A DNA stretch of 64,000 nucleotides. It comes from Pinus tabuliformis (lineage: Eukaryota; Streptophyta; Pinopsida; Pinales; Pinaceae). How positions within the stretch are numbered: position 1 is the first letter of the stretch; each line of letters begins with the position of its first letter. Below are positions 37,195 to 50,291 of this stretch, one piece after another. Location: assembly GCA_031772625.1 (NCBI GenBank), contig CM062818.1:1279420277-1279484276 (forward strand). The letters run 5' to 3'. The position numbers and the translations under genes are program-made. The notes beneath the pieces were generated by a model. It worked only from the letters and a program-made list of their open reading frames with translations. It was not told the origin of the DNA and made no database searches.

Positions 37195-39235
37195 TTTAAT
37201 GAGTACACGAAGGGAGATTACACATAAAACATCATTATACAAACCAGGAGTCCAAAATCACTTTACTCACTTTCTAATCTCGTAACTCTACCTCTCTGCA
37301 TCTGTTTTGAAGAGCATATAATGCTTCCCACCCTCATAAAATTCTCTTCTTTATGTAGTCCTCCCAATTAAGCTTGTTGTTTAAATCAGTCCCGAGGTAC
37401 TTGTACTCATTTATTTATTCAAGAATGTTTCCTTAAAAGAAGAATGTATGTTGCCTCTAATACCTTTTATTATGGGAGATCCTTATTTTTGTCTTTCTGG
37501 TATTGTGTTACCATTAGGGGAATTTTGAGTTCTAAAATGGGCCTCCTATGAGATCTGTACAACCAGAATAAACTTTAAAAGAATTAATAGGATTCAAGAT
37601 GATGATGTCAACCATGGGTGATGAATCACCATTTTTGGACTAAAAAATAAAAAATAATAAAACTACTTTCTCAACTATATTTTCAAATTATCACCCCATG
37701 GTTTTACTCAAATTTCGAGCAGGATTGCTCATTGGATGCAAAATTTAATTCCTTGCCCAAGGAGTACTCTTGTTGCATAATTTTAATGGACTCTGCTACA
37801 TGGAAAATGAGAAATACATGAAAAAATGTTATTGTAATCATGTTTTTCATGTATTTCTCATTTTTCTTGTAGCAAGGTCCATCAAAAGTATGTAACATGG
37901 GTACTCCTTGTACTAGGAATCAAATTTTTCATCTAGCTAGTGTTTCCACTCAGGATTTAAGTAAACCAATAGGGCGATAAGATGAAAGTATCAATTGAAA
38001 AAATAGTTTTTCTTCTTTTTTTGCCTCTAAAATTTGATGATGTAATCTAATCTTATTTTATTATTTCCATTATTATTTTATGATTTCCTTAGGATGCCCA
38101 TTTGAGAATTCAAAATTCCCCTAATGCATCCCCACTAATCTACAAAATGGCTCAATGGAATATAGGTGCATCTACAATCCACCGGTTGATTTATCAAACA
38201 ATACAATGTCAACATATAAAATAAGCTTTATCACAAAATCCCCCAATAGAACACAATCTCCGCCTTGAATATTTAGCCACTCTTCTATTTTGTCAATATA
38301 TAAAACAGAAAGAGTAAGGGATAAATGAAATCATTGCTTGACTCCAATTTTACTTCTAAATCTTCCCAAACTATCTGCTGAAGTTCTAATATTGACTTTC
38401 ACCTCTTTAATTTCTTCCATTCTAATCCACAACTTATCTCTAGGGACCATTTCAAATGCCTTTTTAAAGTCAAAAGAGAAGCAAAATACTTCTTATTTGT
38501 CCCCCAAACCTTTTCAATAATGTGTCTCAATGTGTTACCATGATCCAATGTAGAATGCTTCAACCTAAAACTTGATTTTCCTTTTTCTTTCTTTTCTTTT
38601 ACTTCTTCCCACTTACTAATTCTATTTTATACCATGCTACTGAAAAGCTATGAAAACAAAGGATTGATCTTAATGGTTCTATAATTGGAAGGAATATTAA
38701 TGTCTTCACCCTTAAAAAGGGGTATTCCTAGGCTAGTTGTCCAAACTCTTGGGAATCCTTGCCAAATGATGTTGCTGAATATTTTCCATGATGTGCGCTG
38801 AAAGAGTGTTCATTCTGCACTTTAGATATTCTTCTTGAAGTTTAATGAAGTCCTTTTCATTCCCTATTCTCAACTTCTTAATTCCATCTCCACCTCTTGA
38901 AATGTGAAAATATTTATAGTTGTGTTGATCTTGAAGAGAGGCTCAACCTCCAATTCTTTATCATAGAATTGTCTTGCATTTCCAAACAGTTGATTGATTG
39001 TAATATTATTTTCAGTTTTCTTCTTCCTCAGTTGAAGTTCTTGCCACAAAATCTTTGGATTATTCTTGCCTAGATATAATAACTCTTCTCACCTTGTTTA
39101 CATGAGCTCATCCTTTTTCCTTTTTAAAACATGGTTATATAACTTTACATTCATATTTTCCTTGCCTTCTTTTTTGAAGGTTCTAGTTTCCATTTTTCAT
39201 TCCTCATCAAGCCAAACATTTACAAAAAAACAATT
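37195..39235 (-). pseudogene. LINE (non-LTR) reverse transcriptase relic, split by a MITE
   Basis: On the minus strand, frames switch but continuous LINE RT similarity is visible. 39060-38880 has LWQELQLRKKK and NARQFYDKELEVEPLF. About 38745-38500 has PRVWTTSLGIPLFKGEDI, SNYRTIKINPLFS and KHSTLDHGNTLRHIIEKVWG. 38400-38190 has LYIDKIEEWLNIQGGD, followed by the FADD region degraded to LYVDIVLF. After the inserted foldback element, 37430-37230 continues with EYKYLG-like, KLNWEDYIKKRIL and LYALQNRCREVELRD. No endonuclease domain or poly(A) tail is seen. The clade (RTE- or jockey-like) is uncertain. Confidence 0.8.
37512..38126. mobile_element. Foldback / MITE-like element inserted in the LINE
   Basis: The two halves are inverted repeats along nearly their full length. 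The ends read cattaggggaattttgagtt at the left and, reverse-complemented, cattaggggaattttgaatt at the right. The centre near 37840 pairs atgagaaatacatgaaaaa with its complement. Flanking TA/TA bases would fit a Tc1/mariner (Stowaway-type) target, but the palindrome hides the exact border. No transposase is coded. It sits between two parts of the LINE domain, so it is younger than the LINE. Confidence 0.85.
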
Positions 39236-40284
39236 TGATTCTAATTTCTTATTTTTTTTGCTCCTGTGCACTTTTCAAGTACACCTTATATTTATTTGTT
39301 AACTCATAACTATTCACATCACTTTCTCCTTCAGAATTATTTTTCTTTCTTTTTGGCTAAAATTGAGAAAAGGAAAATCAAGAAGGGAATAGTATTGAAA
39401 ATCGGTCCTCTAGTCCGTATGCCCTTTATTTTTGTTTGCGGAGGGAGGGATAGACAAAGCATGGAGGAACAACCAAGAGACGACACCCAATTTTAACCCC
39501 CAAACAATTTATTGATGAAGGATCCATCATTTCCCATCTAGATCGTGTGAAGTTTACATATTTGCGAGCATTCTATTGTAACTAATATTGAATCTCTCCC
39601 TTCTTGCAACCTCTCCAGATTTTATCCGTTCAAACCATTGAAGCCATTTAAACTATTTCCAGACATATGTTGTTTTACTATTGTATCATGCTCTCTTTAC
39701 AATTATTTCTCTAGTTTGATGGATGGGCTACTGTGAACATGGATTTCTCCAGGTTCTTAAGTACATTATAATTATCTTTGGACTTGAAGTTTATGAAATT
39801 TCAAAATTCTTGTTGTCATTCACCCCCATTTGATATGTATAGAATTTTGATTAAATCATAGGGTTTGGTTTGTTTTACATTGTAAGGCAAAGGTCTTTAT
39901 TTATGATTTTAAATTTTGTTTTGGTTTTGAGGAGATGTGATTTGCTTTTTTTGTTTGATCCCTTCTTTCGAACAATATTTTGCTTTACATGTTGTGAATT
40001 TAATACATAAAGCTAGAGCTTTTATTTCATTGTGGTAAAGGTTTGAGTAGTTTTATAATTTTGTGTTGGGTGGATTACGCCATAAACGGGTATATTTTGA
40101 TTTAAATAATAACTTCCAAGGAAATGCTGGGAAGGTTGTGAAGTAAGGTAGGATAGAGTTTTGATCATATTGTATTTAGGGCTGAGTCATGATGGGATTT
40201 TTCATTTAAGGGTGAATTTCATGGGGAATGGATGTTAGAACTACATAGCGAAGTTTGCCAACCTCGTGTGAAATCAAAATAAGT
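39236..40284. other. Unassigned DNA upstream of the kinase pseudogene
   Basis: No supported gene. If the kinase copy came with its promoter, it would lie here, but I see no element that marks one. Confidence 0.4.
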
Positions 40285-43200
40285 TCAGGTTCAAGCACAC
40301 AATTTGGAACCTTATAAACAAGCTTTAGCGGAACAAGTTTTGAGCAAAGCCACTATGATAGGTGCAAGAAGAATAAGGGCTAATAATACTAGTGCTTCCC
40401 CTCTTTCGAAACATGGTGTTGTAAATCCTACTACTTTTGATGTCCTTGGTGCAAGACAGAGAACTAATGGTGGTAGGGGTAGAGGAATTAGACCTGTGAA
40501 GAAGATATAGCTACCACACGTTGATATTTTTCCTCCTACTATCCATGTTGAAGTTGAGCCCAACGTCAAGGCAGATGCAGATTTGGATGTGTTTATAAGG
40601 GACGAAGTTGGTCCCTATAACCGCAATGTGGAAGTAAATAATGGGGAAAAATTAATAGTAGGGGAAGAGGAAGGAATCATTACAACTCTTCTAGAGAGGC
40701 TATGTATGCATTTATCCCAATCATATACATCTAAAATGAATTTATTATAAGAATTTTGATGTTACTAAAAATTCCTTTCATTGAATGCATGCTAAATTTG
40801 ACCATGTTTTAAATCAAGTTTGTATGGCTAGAGTTTCCATATTACTTCTAGCCTTAATGGTTGATTCAAACTTCATCCTATGTTATTTCAACATATAGGT
40901 TCAGTTGGGAAATTCTCTAGTGTATAGAATTGAGAGGAATTGGGTAAATGTGGGTTTCCTCTAGTATATATCGGCTGAAGGCTATGTGGTAGTATGGAGC
41001 GCACACGCCTAGATGCTCTGGAGGTAATTATTTAATGTTTGCTTGAAAAATGTCCCTTGGCCACTAATATGTTTCTTACAAATGATTCTTTTCCAATGTT
41101 CTCTAGATAAGGGTTGATTCTTTGGATTAATGGGCTCATAGAGATTGTGTTTATGGATCTCAATGAATGTTTTTTTATTAGGTTGCTTTGAAGTTTGACC
41201 ATCACAGCAATAAAGGCTATAGTTAATGTACACCTTATGAGTGGCAAGTTTACAATTATGTATTGAAATCCGTCATCATGGAATTTTTTTAATTAGTTAT
41301 TCTACTTGTAAAGGTTGTAATATTGGCCCTACTTATGAGTGAAAATCTTAGAAGTATGTATCATTAGTCCTTGTAATTATCATGACATGATTCATTAACT
41401 TGGAAAGTATATGTATTCAGTTTCATGCTTAATTTACTGTCATGTTGTTGCAGTATACTTAATGGTAGTTGTTGATTTCGCTTGGTACATTACAAAGGGT
41501 GTCAGGGTGATTACTATATTTTGGCTTGTAACAATTCTGGATATTGCTCATATTTTACTAAACACACATGTAGATTACTAGTTACATGGTATGAAGTCAA
41601 TGGAGTGTGATGCTATAAAATATTCATTATTGTATTGTGATGGAATATTTGTATGCATCCATGTTCTCGTTTCTAATAGTTCTCTATTATCTAATTATTT
41701 AAAACTCGTTTTTTAAGTTAATGGATATGTTGGGGCCCAACATTTGGGATGTACGGAATTCATCTGGTCAAGCATGAGTTATAAATTATGTTGGCTATTT
41801 CTTTTAAGGTTTATGATTTTGGCCAAACTTTTTTTATTAATAGAATTTGAGTTAACTTATATTGGATAACACTATGTGATACAAAATATGTACATATATG
41901 GTTGCATGCATTTTTTTGGAGGCAATACCAATACATGAGAAGCAGCATTTAAAAGGGAATGCTTGTTTGTTAAGTGGTAGTTTGTCTTCACGATTTCTTT
42001 GTTGTGGATGAGATGTTCTGACATGGTTACTAAATTTTGTCTCTGTTAGTTTTGTTCATGGAGATGTCAAGCCTAAAATTCTTTTACTTGGTCAACTCGG
42101 AACATCTGATGAGAAGAATCCCTTTCTAGTATATCTTAGTTTGGGTGAGTTTTTCAATTTTATATTGTCTACTCTTATATATGTGTGTAACTACTAACAA
42201 CATGATAATACTGTTGACTCGAAAGTTTTTATTGGATTGATAAATGAATCCCTTTCGGATGGATTGGTATTTACCTGAAGCATGGCAGATACGATTTGTG
42301 ACACTTGTTTCTACCTTTTTTCCTTCTTTCTTCCAATTTATATTTATTATAATTCATTGACAAACTTGTACACAACCATTTGTGTATTATGGCTTGTCAT
42401 CCACTTTAATGATTTTCTATTAACATCCTCAAATTTGAAGGAAACATCATCAGATCAACATCAGGGAAAATTTTAAGGATGGAAGTTTATCTTAAAGTTA
42501 CCAATTCTAGCAAATCTTACTAGTCCCTAATATCCAAATTTTAAAATATTTGATGATAATTTTGTAAAAGTGTTTAGATTATTTTATATTAGAAAATATA
42601 TAATATTGGTGATTTTTAAGGTAAAATAATTTTATACTATAAAATTTGGGTTAATTCATTTTTAGGAAAATGGAAATTGGCGAATCTTTTTTTTGGAAAA
42701 AACATGCAATATTAGCCCATAAAATTTTCCTTGATCAACATGTTGACTATGATCAATGACCTGATGTCTTCACGTTAATTTCTTAGCTTTCGTATGACAT
42801 TATTTAAGCTTTTTATAATGTATTTAGTTTTATTCATTTCCATTTATCTAGTTTTATTTTGTGTATTTCATTATATTAATTTTTATATTATCTGGTAATT
42901 GTCCATGTTTCTATTCAGAGGTACTGTTAGGTATGCAAGTGTACATGCACATTTGGCGAGAATAAGAAGTAGATGAGATGATCTAGAGTCTTTATCATAC
43001 ACAATAGTATTCCTTCTTAGGGGAGGTTTCCTTGGAAAGGTTACGAGGTATATTTATAAATTATTTTGTTCTTTGCATTGTTTTGTGGAGATTCACATTG
43101 AACATTTTTTCTTATCTAACGTTTTTTCCCTTGTAGGATGACAACAAGGGCTTTCTTGTTTGCAAAGAGAAGATGACAATTTTTCACAAAATTTTGTGTT

Positions 43201-43860
43201 TCTTCTTTCAATTCCTTTCTGGAAATTTCTTGAAGCACTCACAAATATGAAATTTGACGAAAAGCGAAATTATGTAAAGCTTTTCTCCCTTTTAGAAACA
43301 TTTTTTGGAGCAATTATTTCAACAAGGCTAATTAATACAAGTGGAGCTCAGAAGGTCGTATCTCATGCTTTTCCACAAGTCTTTTACGTCAAAGTATCTT
43401 ATATCATTAGAAGAACTAGGAAAACTTATTAGAGTGATGTTTGAATGTTTAGATGCACTTAGAATATTGGATAGATTCAAAGAAATTATTTGAAGTCATG
43501 GAAGTGTTTGGAAGTGTCTTGAGTTGTGGATGTACCTGGAGAAATAATTTATTGAAACTCTTTGAAGTCCTAGAGATTTTACAAGTTATATACACATTGA
43601 AGTGTTATAAGTTCCACCTAATTGTTTTGGAGGTGGTGATGTTTAATTTTTTTCTTTCTTCTTCTGGTATTTATTTACATTTTTTCATGATAATGTGTGT
43701 CTAAATTCAAATTTTATGTTAAGATAGGTTAGTCAAAAATAACCTAGGATGTTAGTGCATGTTGATGGCGATGAAAAACCCAAGAAAATGGTTCAACTTG
43801 GAACTCCAACAACTCAATGGATATCGATTTACAATGCTTGATGACCTATGGAACATAGGT
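40285..43860 (+). pseudogene. MUT9-like (casein-kinase-I-type) protein kinase pseudogene with introns
   Basis: Pieces of one plant kinase appear in order. 40304-40690: GGRGRGIRPVKK and an acidic tail to LLER. About 40899-40960: VQVGNSLVYRIERN. About 41452-41510: VHYKGCQGDYYIL. 42051-42144: FVHGDVKPKILLLGQLGTSD, the catalytic loop, ending at a GTGAGT donor. 42919-43047: RGTVRYASVHAHLA and DDLESLSYTIVFLLRG. 43137-43340: DDNKGFLVCKEKM, then after a frameshift FLEALTNMKFDEKRNYVKLF and NTSGAQKV. 43757-43850: EKPKKMVQLGTPTTQWISIY, then stops. Intron borders (ag/gt) flank several exons, so it arose by DNA duplication and not by retrocopying. MUT9-like kinases are nuclear kinases that phosphorylate histone H3 and photoreceptor or hormone-receptor proteins. 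Stops, frameshifts, a changed Asn in the catalytic loop (KPKI for KPEN) and missing C-terminal parts make it non-functional. Confidence 0.85.
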
Positions 43861-44663
43861 AATTCTCAAAAGACTAAGAATGAGGAAATTTTCATTGTTA
43901 CCTTTATTGTCAGTGGTCACTTATTGATGTAGTAGAAATTTTTGTTGTTATTGATATATTCACTGGTTCAAAAGTAATATTAGTTGTACAAGAAAGCAAT
44001 AAACCATATGTCAAAGATGGATGGTAGAGTAGAATAGAGTATTATTATGGGATGATATCCCACCAAAGGGACATGCGACCACAAAGGATATATATTAACA
44101 GTCCCAATAGTAAAAGGATGATTCTAAGTGATTCAACAGTATATAGCCTTTCCTAATTTAGTAATCTAGTGCATTTTGTAATAAAAAATGGTCAAAATAA
44201 CCTCTAAAAACCTCTTTATAATGCAGTCTGAACAATTTAAGAGCATAGAAACCATCATCTCAACAAAGACAGGAAGAAAAATAATTCAAAAATGCCAAAA
44301 ATGTGTGAAATTATTTTTCTATTCATATGTTGAGTGCTTTCTTAGTATTGTAGACAAAAAATATTTTTAGTAAGTTGTGGTTCACCAGGGTTTCTAGACA
44401 ATATGTATCCTATTTCAACATATTATCCAATGACTTGTAAAATTATGTATTGTAAAAAATTATTGTCTAACAAGAACTTTAACTTTATCAATGCCTAGTA
44501 TTGCTCCAAATTCCCTTTTTCAAATCCCCAGTATTTGATATATGTTGGAATATATGGTAGAAATATATGATATTTTCTATATTACTATCTAAAATATTCT
44601 TTATTAGTTTTAAGACAGTACAAGCCTTCTCAAAAAAAAAATATTGAAAATTAATTTACAAGT
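43861..44663. other. Unassigned DNA
   Basis: No gene recognised. The C-terminal domain expected for a MUT9-like kinase is not visible here, so the pseudogene seems to end or decay before this point. Confidence 0.45.
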
Positions 44664-44884
44664 TGTTGTAGTGCTACAACTACCCTCCAAAATTTTCCTT
44701 AGATTCGTTTTGGAGCCTCCCTACCAACCTTTCATAGCAACATGTCTTGCTTCATCAAGTACACAAGCTTCAGTGACTTTATTGGAGAAAGGAAACTTGT
44801 CTATCAAAGCTTAACGCATTCCCTTCACAAGCTATTTCTTCGGGCATGGTCCATATGTAGGCTTAGCAGCTCCCTCAAGAAATT

Positions 44885-46200
44885 GCACAATTCTAGAGGG
44901 AATCCAACCTTCCCTCTAGAAATTGTGCAATTCATTCTGCCAGCCTGCTGAGCTCCAGAATTGCACAATTTTTCCAGTCAAGCTTCACCCAAAAAATAAC
45001 GCAATTCCACTGAGTAGGGATACTCAGCCCAAGAATTACACAATATTGGGTAGCAGTCAACTGCTCTACCTAGAAATTAGGTAAATATTCTGGGTGGTCA
45101 GCCCAACTCCCTTATAGAAATGTGCATTTTCTCCCAATAGTTGAGAAGGCTCTTGCATGTGCAGTTCGTTTGACCAGTTCCACCTGGGACCGAGGAAGCT
45201 TGACCTGTATGCATGGGTTGCATTTTCCTAGAATAGAAAAAGAAACATGAAAAAAGAATCCCTAGATTTTAGGGAGCTATTTTTAGCAACTTGAGGTCAC
45301 ATGCGAAGATCATTTTATAATCTTTCCTCCAAGTGTCATTTTTTCCTAGATTTGTGGCATGTGCGTCATGATCTTAAAACTTATTTATTCGATGCTTTAG
45401 AGATCATTTCTTCATATTGATATTGGAGCTCTAACCTCCCATAGAAAATTTGGGACTCTTTGACACATCTAGCTCAGTTATTCATGTGTAAGTGGTCTCA
45501 ACCTGTCTTTTACAGCATTTTTGTTTCTTTTTGTGTTTTTGCTTGTCTGAGTGTTGTTTTCTTGATTTTGTTGAATGCTTGTTGTCATTTCCATGCATAC
45601 TAGCTTGTAGTAGCACAATTTCATTTTTCGTTACTATCTCACTACCATCACATGCGTGAAACTGTTTTGGACTAACAGTCATTGATCTGGCGACTCACTT
45701 CACCACATGCATGAGGTTCCATTTTTTGAATATTTCATTCACTGTTTACATGCATGATCATTTGCTTCTTCTTACACTCAATATCGCCATGCATTCACTT
45801 TCACATTTTCTTTCAGTTTCTCATGGCCAGGTATAGGCAGCATTGGCTCGAACTCTGCCTCACCCAGAGATCATTACGCAATCCTGAGAGGGAAGGCTCC
45901 ATCCTTCCCTCACAAAATGCCCATTTCTACCCAACAGTTGTTCCCCAGGCCTAATTTGTGCAATTTTTAGGGAGAGTGACTGCTGACCCAGAAAATTGCA
46001 CAATGCAGTCACTTAGCCTGCAGCCATTGATAGCTAAAATTGCGCATTTCGCAATTCCATCAGTCAACAGTGAGCCTAGATTGTGCATTGTGCAATTCCA
46101 CTAGCCAATTATGTATCCCGAACAGCCCAGACTACCTTTTACGCAGTTCTGGTAGCCATTCACCCATCCTCCTAGAAGAAATTATGTAATCTTTGCCTAT
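44885..46200. repeat. Dispersed AATTGYGCAATT palindromes, 5' LTR copy
   Basis: About a dozen variants of aattgcgcaatt / aattgtgcaattc recur at roughly 50-70-bp spacing in two groups (44885-45070 and 45870-46200), embedded in related context (cct-ccctctagaa, cagcccag). The set is matched in the 3' LTR at 53450-54770. Confidence 0.8.
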
Positions 46201-46329
46201 CAATCCCCAGATATGTGTTATGTCATTCCTGAATTTTCTTTGGTTTTCGCTGACATATTTCTTTCCATGCATGTCACTTTGTCTCTAGATCTAGCAAGTG
46301 TTTGTCTACCTCCTAGAAGTTCAATATCA

Positions 46330-49300
46330 ACGGCCTCCAAGAGAGTAGGATCAAAGGACACTGAATCAAGTGCAACTGGAGCAACAGTTGAGCGAGTGTC
46401 TGCAAGTCTATCGATCTACGAAGATACCAAACTGATTCTAGACAATGATATCAAACTTAAATGGAAGGAGGCCAATGATGCATTTGAAGACATGTTTGGG
46501 GAAGACCTCGAAGACTGCCAGGTATACGTGAACATCCACAAGTTCGTCTTCTATCATGTTCAACGTAGATACCTCACGTTCCCATCCATGGACATGATAC
46601 ACTGGATCATCTCACACACTAATCCCGAGATGATGACCTTGAGTAGTGTCAACGGGATGTAGATTGCAACCTGCAGGTGAGATTCATTAGATGTGGGAGC
46701 TCATGACTATCATGTAGACTCCCTTCATATTACACAACAAAAATGCCAGCTCTAGAGACATTCTAAACAACTGGGTAAAGGAGCCGCCTTGATTCAGGAA
46801 GACACCCAACCAGATCCACAAGATGAAGATATTGTAAAAAGCATATCAATACTTGGTCATCTTTGCATGTTAACTTGTGGCCAAGAAAGCACAAAGACCT
46901 TCCCACAAAGTTGGGTGCTCGTGCTGGACCAACTGGCCAAAGAGGGAAAACCATGCAACTAGTTTGGCATGTTGGCTCATCAGCTAAAGGAACAGGTAAC
47001 AAGGGCTCGACAGTCACCCAAAGGTATCCAAGCAGAAATCTACATGTCTGCCTACAGCTTGGATGCAGTCTATGCCCAACAAGAGTGTCCAGGCCTGAAG
47101 TGGGCATGGTCACTGGTGGAGGCTTCTGTGAACAGTTATTGTAAGATGTCGTCCGAATGCAGCTTCAAAGGAGTTATCACATGGTTGTCCGATCATTTTG
47201 TCACCCTAGTTTACGAGATGATATTCGAACAGGATCCACCTTGTATGTCGATGATAACAATGGAGGCACTGGTAGACATAGATTATTGGTATGCCTCACC
47301 GTCCGACACCTTCATATAGATATATAATGCGAAGAAGCCTCCTCGTGTTGTACCGAAGTTTTCCTTGGATGTATTGGTCATGTAGGAAGTAGCCTATCAC
47401 ATCTCAGCATGTTTAACAGCTAGGTTGTACTGGAAGAAGAAGGCACCTTGGCCCGCTCTTCTGCCGCACATCGGGTCATACGAGATCCATAGTTTCAAGC
47501 ATGTGGATGTTGAAGCAGAGAAGATGAAGAAGTATCCATTCGACCTTCGAAGTTACAATTGGTATGACCCGCATTTTCATGTGAAAGATCACTGCACAAT
47601 AGTACAGGTAAAATGTATCCATGGGGCATTTAATTGGGTGAAGGAGGACCCATGGAGATATTTCTAAAATTTCTCCAAACCCAATTGATAGGTCATCTTT
47701 ACTATGAAGTGGTTAGTGAAACAACATGAAGCAACATCATGGAGAGCACCAGAAGCAGTAGTAGCAGTAGTGGTGAACATACTAGTGCGCGATAAGGGTA
47801 AGAGGAATATTGTTGATCACATGGAGGAAGAGTAAAGTTGAAAGTTCCAAGCATATCCACTTGTGGAGAAAGTAGCTTTGGCCATAAAGGAGAAGAGGCA
47901 ACAACACGACAAGGAAAACGTGAAAAGGGAAAGAGAGAAATGGAGAATGGAGAAAATAAAGAAGGAGTTGCATGAGTTGAAGGAGAAACTCCGAAAGGAA
48001 CAAGAGCTGCACAAATAGGAGAGGGAAGTGCAACAACAACAGGTAGAGTAGGGGGCACAACATGTGCAGATAGATGAAGCAATGCTCATACAGGTAGTGG
48101 ACTCATCAGAACAGCTAGCATCAAGAGAACATGGTGAACCATCGTAGGAGAAGGACTTCACTCAGGAGATAGAGCAAGCACTTCAACAGATGGATACAGA
48201 CATGGAGTAGTATGAGTTAGAGTAGGGAATTTACCTCATGCCTTAGCACCAAGTGGTCAACCCACCAACTTCACTGCATCAAGAAGATGAGCAAGTCCCA
48301 AGTGACTAAAGAGACACTGAGATCCTTCGAGATCAGCCAGAAGGAGAGATGCACAACATCTCTTTCAACGAATCTCAACATAGAGTTGCGCAATATCCCA
48401 GAGTGTCAAGTCCAGAAGATCATACATTTCATGCATAGTATGAGGAATGAGTGATCATGTCTGACATGCACAAACATCCAGTAGCCTTGGCCGATTCCAC
48501 TAGAGCATATGCTGAAGCCAATAGCTGAAGTGTTCACTTTCTGATAGCTGAGAATGAGCGAATGGATAAGGAGCTACAGACGGCCAAGCAAGGACGAGAG
48601 TTGGTGATAACGTCTGCTTAAGCAGAACTAAATAAGGCAATACTTGATGAAGTATTGTCCCTTGACACAATTATTCAGGCATTTTATTTCAAGTTTGGTA
48701 CTGTGCATAAGGCATTCATCCATCTCCACAGATGGCAGCAACGATGTGCTAGAAGAGCACGTATCTTTTCAAACGTACATACTATTGTTGATTACATGAA
48801 AATGTGGATTATGAGATAGAAGGGTGCCTCGCTTCACTTTCCTAAGATGATGAACCCTAGAGCAGTCGAGTTGAAGGCACGCATCTGGAGTCATATCTGG
48901 AACTATGAAGAGTTCCCGCAGCTCATCACTAGTCTACAGGCTTCCCATGCATGTGTATTCAAGATTATGGAGGTTGTGGTGCATGCACATGCGATCCCAT
49001 CTATTGGGACTCTCACCCAGGGGAAGACAAAGGCATAGGTCCAACTAGAGCTTGACTGGTAATTTCATGAGTTGATGCACATTGCCACCAACCCAGACTT
49101 GTTGATCAGTGCAGACACCATGAAAAATTATGTTGTTGGTTTAACCGCATTGAAGACAATGATGCGCATGATTTCAGACAAGTTGGACGGAGGAGCCCGA
49201 GCAGTGTACCCAGATGCTATGGAGGCAAGAGTCAGGTTCTAGAAAGATGTCACCTTGGAGTACACAAACACCATCGTGGACTACCGATCTTGGCATCAAT

Positions 49301-49365
49301 ATGATACTATTTATCATCGCCAGGATGTTGAAGAGTTAGACTTCCCACGGTTTTCTGAGTCATAG
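46330..49365 (+). pseudogene. U3-encoded ORF, 5' LTR copy (about 1,012 codons, broken)
   Basis: One frame runs from an ACG (46330-46332; ATG in the other LTR copy) followed by ASKR to a TAG at 49363 after FSES, interrupted mainly by TAG stops. Segments include VYVNIHKFVFYHVQRRYLTF, a coiled-coil-like charged tract at about 47880-48030 (REREKWRMEKIKKELHELKEK), YFKFGTVHKAFIHLHRWQQR and HIATNPDLLISADTM. I recognise no known domain and no catalytic motif. The copy in the other LTR confirms it as one coding unit. It lies upstream of the LTR TATA box, so genomic RNA would carry it only near the 3' end. Confidence 0.65.
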
Positions 49366-49543
49366 TGATGTCTTTCTTTGCTTGCTCAAAGCCATTTTTG
49401 TCTGACATGCGTACATGTGCATTGTAATGTAACATCCTGTTAAGTGTCAATAATTGGATATAACTATCATAGTGTACATGAAGATTCATGAGGGTAGATA
49501 AACTTTCACAAAGGGGAATGTCAAGGGTCACCCCACCCTTTCT

Positions 49544-49551
49544 TATAAATA
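49544..49551 (+). promoter_or_regulatory. TATA box of the 5' LTR
   Basis: TATAAATA is kept in both LTR copies in a conserved context (cacccttt-ctTATAAATAgtccctc). It follows the end of the U3 ORF by about 180 bp. Confidence 0.7.
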
Positions 49552-50260
49552 GTCCCTCATAACTCATTGTAAAGGCTTTTCGTCATCCAAGCTTCCAATA
49601 GGACTATCTTAGAGAGAGCTTGGAAAGTATTGTAATGAGCCTTGGCCTATGCAGAGCTTGGACATCTCTTTGGAGGAGCAAGCGGCTGTGGCTGTAACAT
49701 TCCACCGTCGGAACTAGTGGTTGGACATGGATGTATTGTATGACTGGAACTTACACTTCTTAATATAACAAGAGCCAACACATTTCATGCATATGTTGTA
49801 TTATATTTAAGATATCTATTTACTCTAAATCATATATGTACTTGTTTTCTTACGCATGCATGTATAGCTATTTGTGTGTATGTGTGTATGAATCTTTCCG
49901 AAATTTATTGTTGGTTTAACCATCACTTTGGATTCCTAGCTAACTTGCCTTCCATGTTGTGATGTATCTTTGCTTGTGTGTTCCCTTCTTAACTTCGTGC
50001 TATCATAGGTTTCTAAGGAGTGCACTCATCTCAACCCCCATGTGTTAGAACCTCTCATACACTTTCCTTGGCTCACTGCATGTGTAAAACCCTTCCTACC
50101 AATAGAGTTATCTTACTTGCCTCTATGCGAAATTGTGGTCAATGCATTATTATACGACCCACTGATAGGACTCCGACACCAAATGGTTTGAGGTATAATT
50201 GGGACTTCTTACTGGGGAGATCCCCTAACATGTTGCAATTTCCAACACAATTAACATTTC

Positions 50261-50279
50261 TGGTGCTAGAAGGAGGGCC
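50261..50279 (+). other. Primer binding site of the gag-only element
   Basis: TGGTGCTAGAAGGAGGGCC starts 4 bases after the 5' LTR. Its form (TGG-GCTAGAAGGAGGG) is that of PBS sequences seen in some plant Gypsy elements; I do not assign the tRNA. Confidence 0.65.
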
Positions 50280-50291
50280 ATATGACAAGAT

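Larger units (their letters stand above)
44664..50256 (+). repeat. 5' LTR (5.6 kb) of the gag-only element
   Basis: In order it holds an AT/CG-palindrome array (44885-46200), a decayed ORF of 1,012 codons (46330-49365), a TATA box (49544-49551) and about 700 bp to the end. If transcription starts about 30 bp after the TATA box, U3 is about 4.9 kb and R plus U5 about 0.7 kb. Confidence 0.85.

Noticed and set aside
47702..48161. Three overlapping minus-strand ORFs rich in Leu, Ser and Cys
   Set aside because: They are antisense to the coiled-coil part of the U3 ORF, whose sense frame is shared by both LTRs; low-complexity sense codons give open antisense frames.
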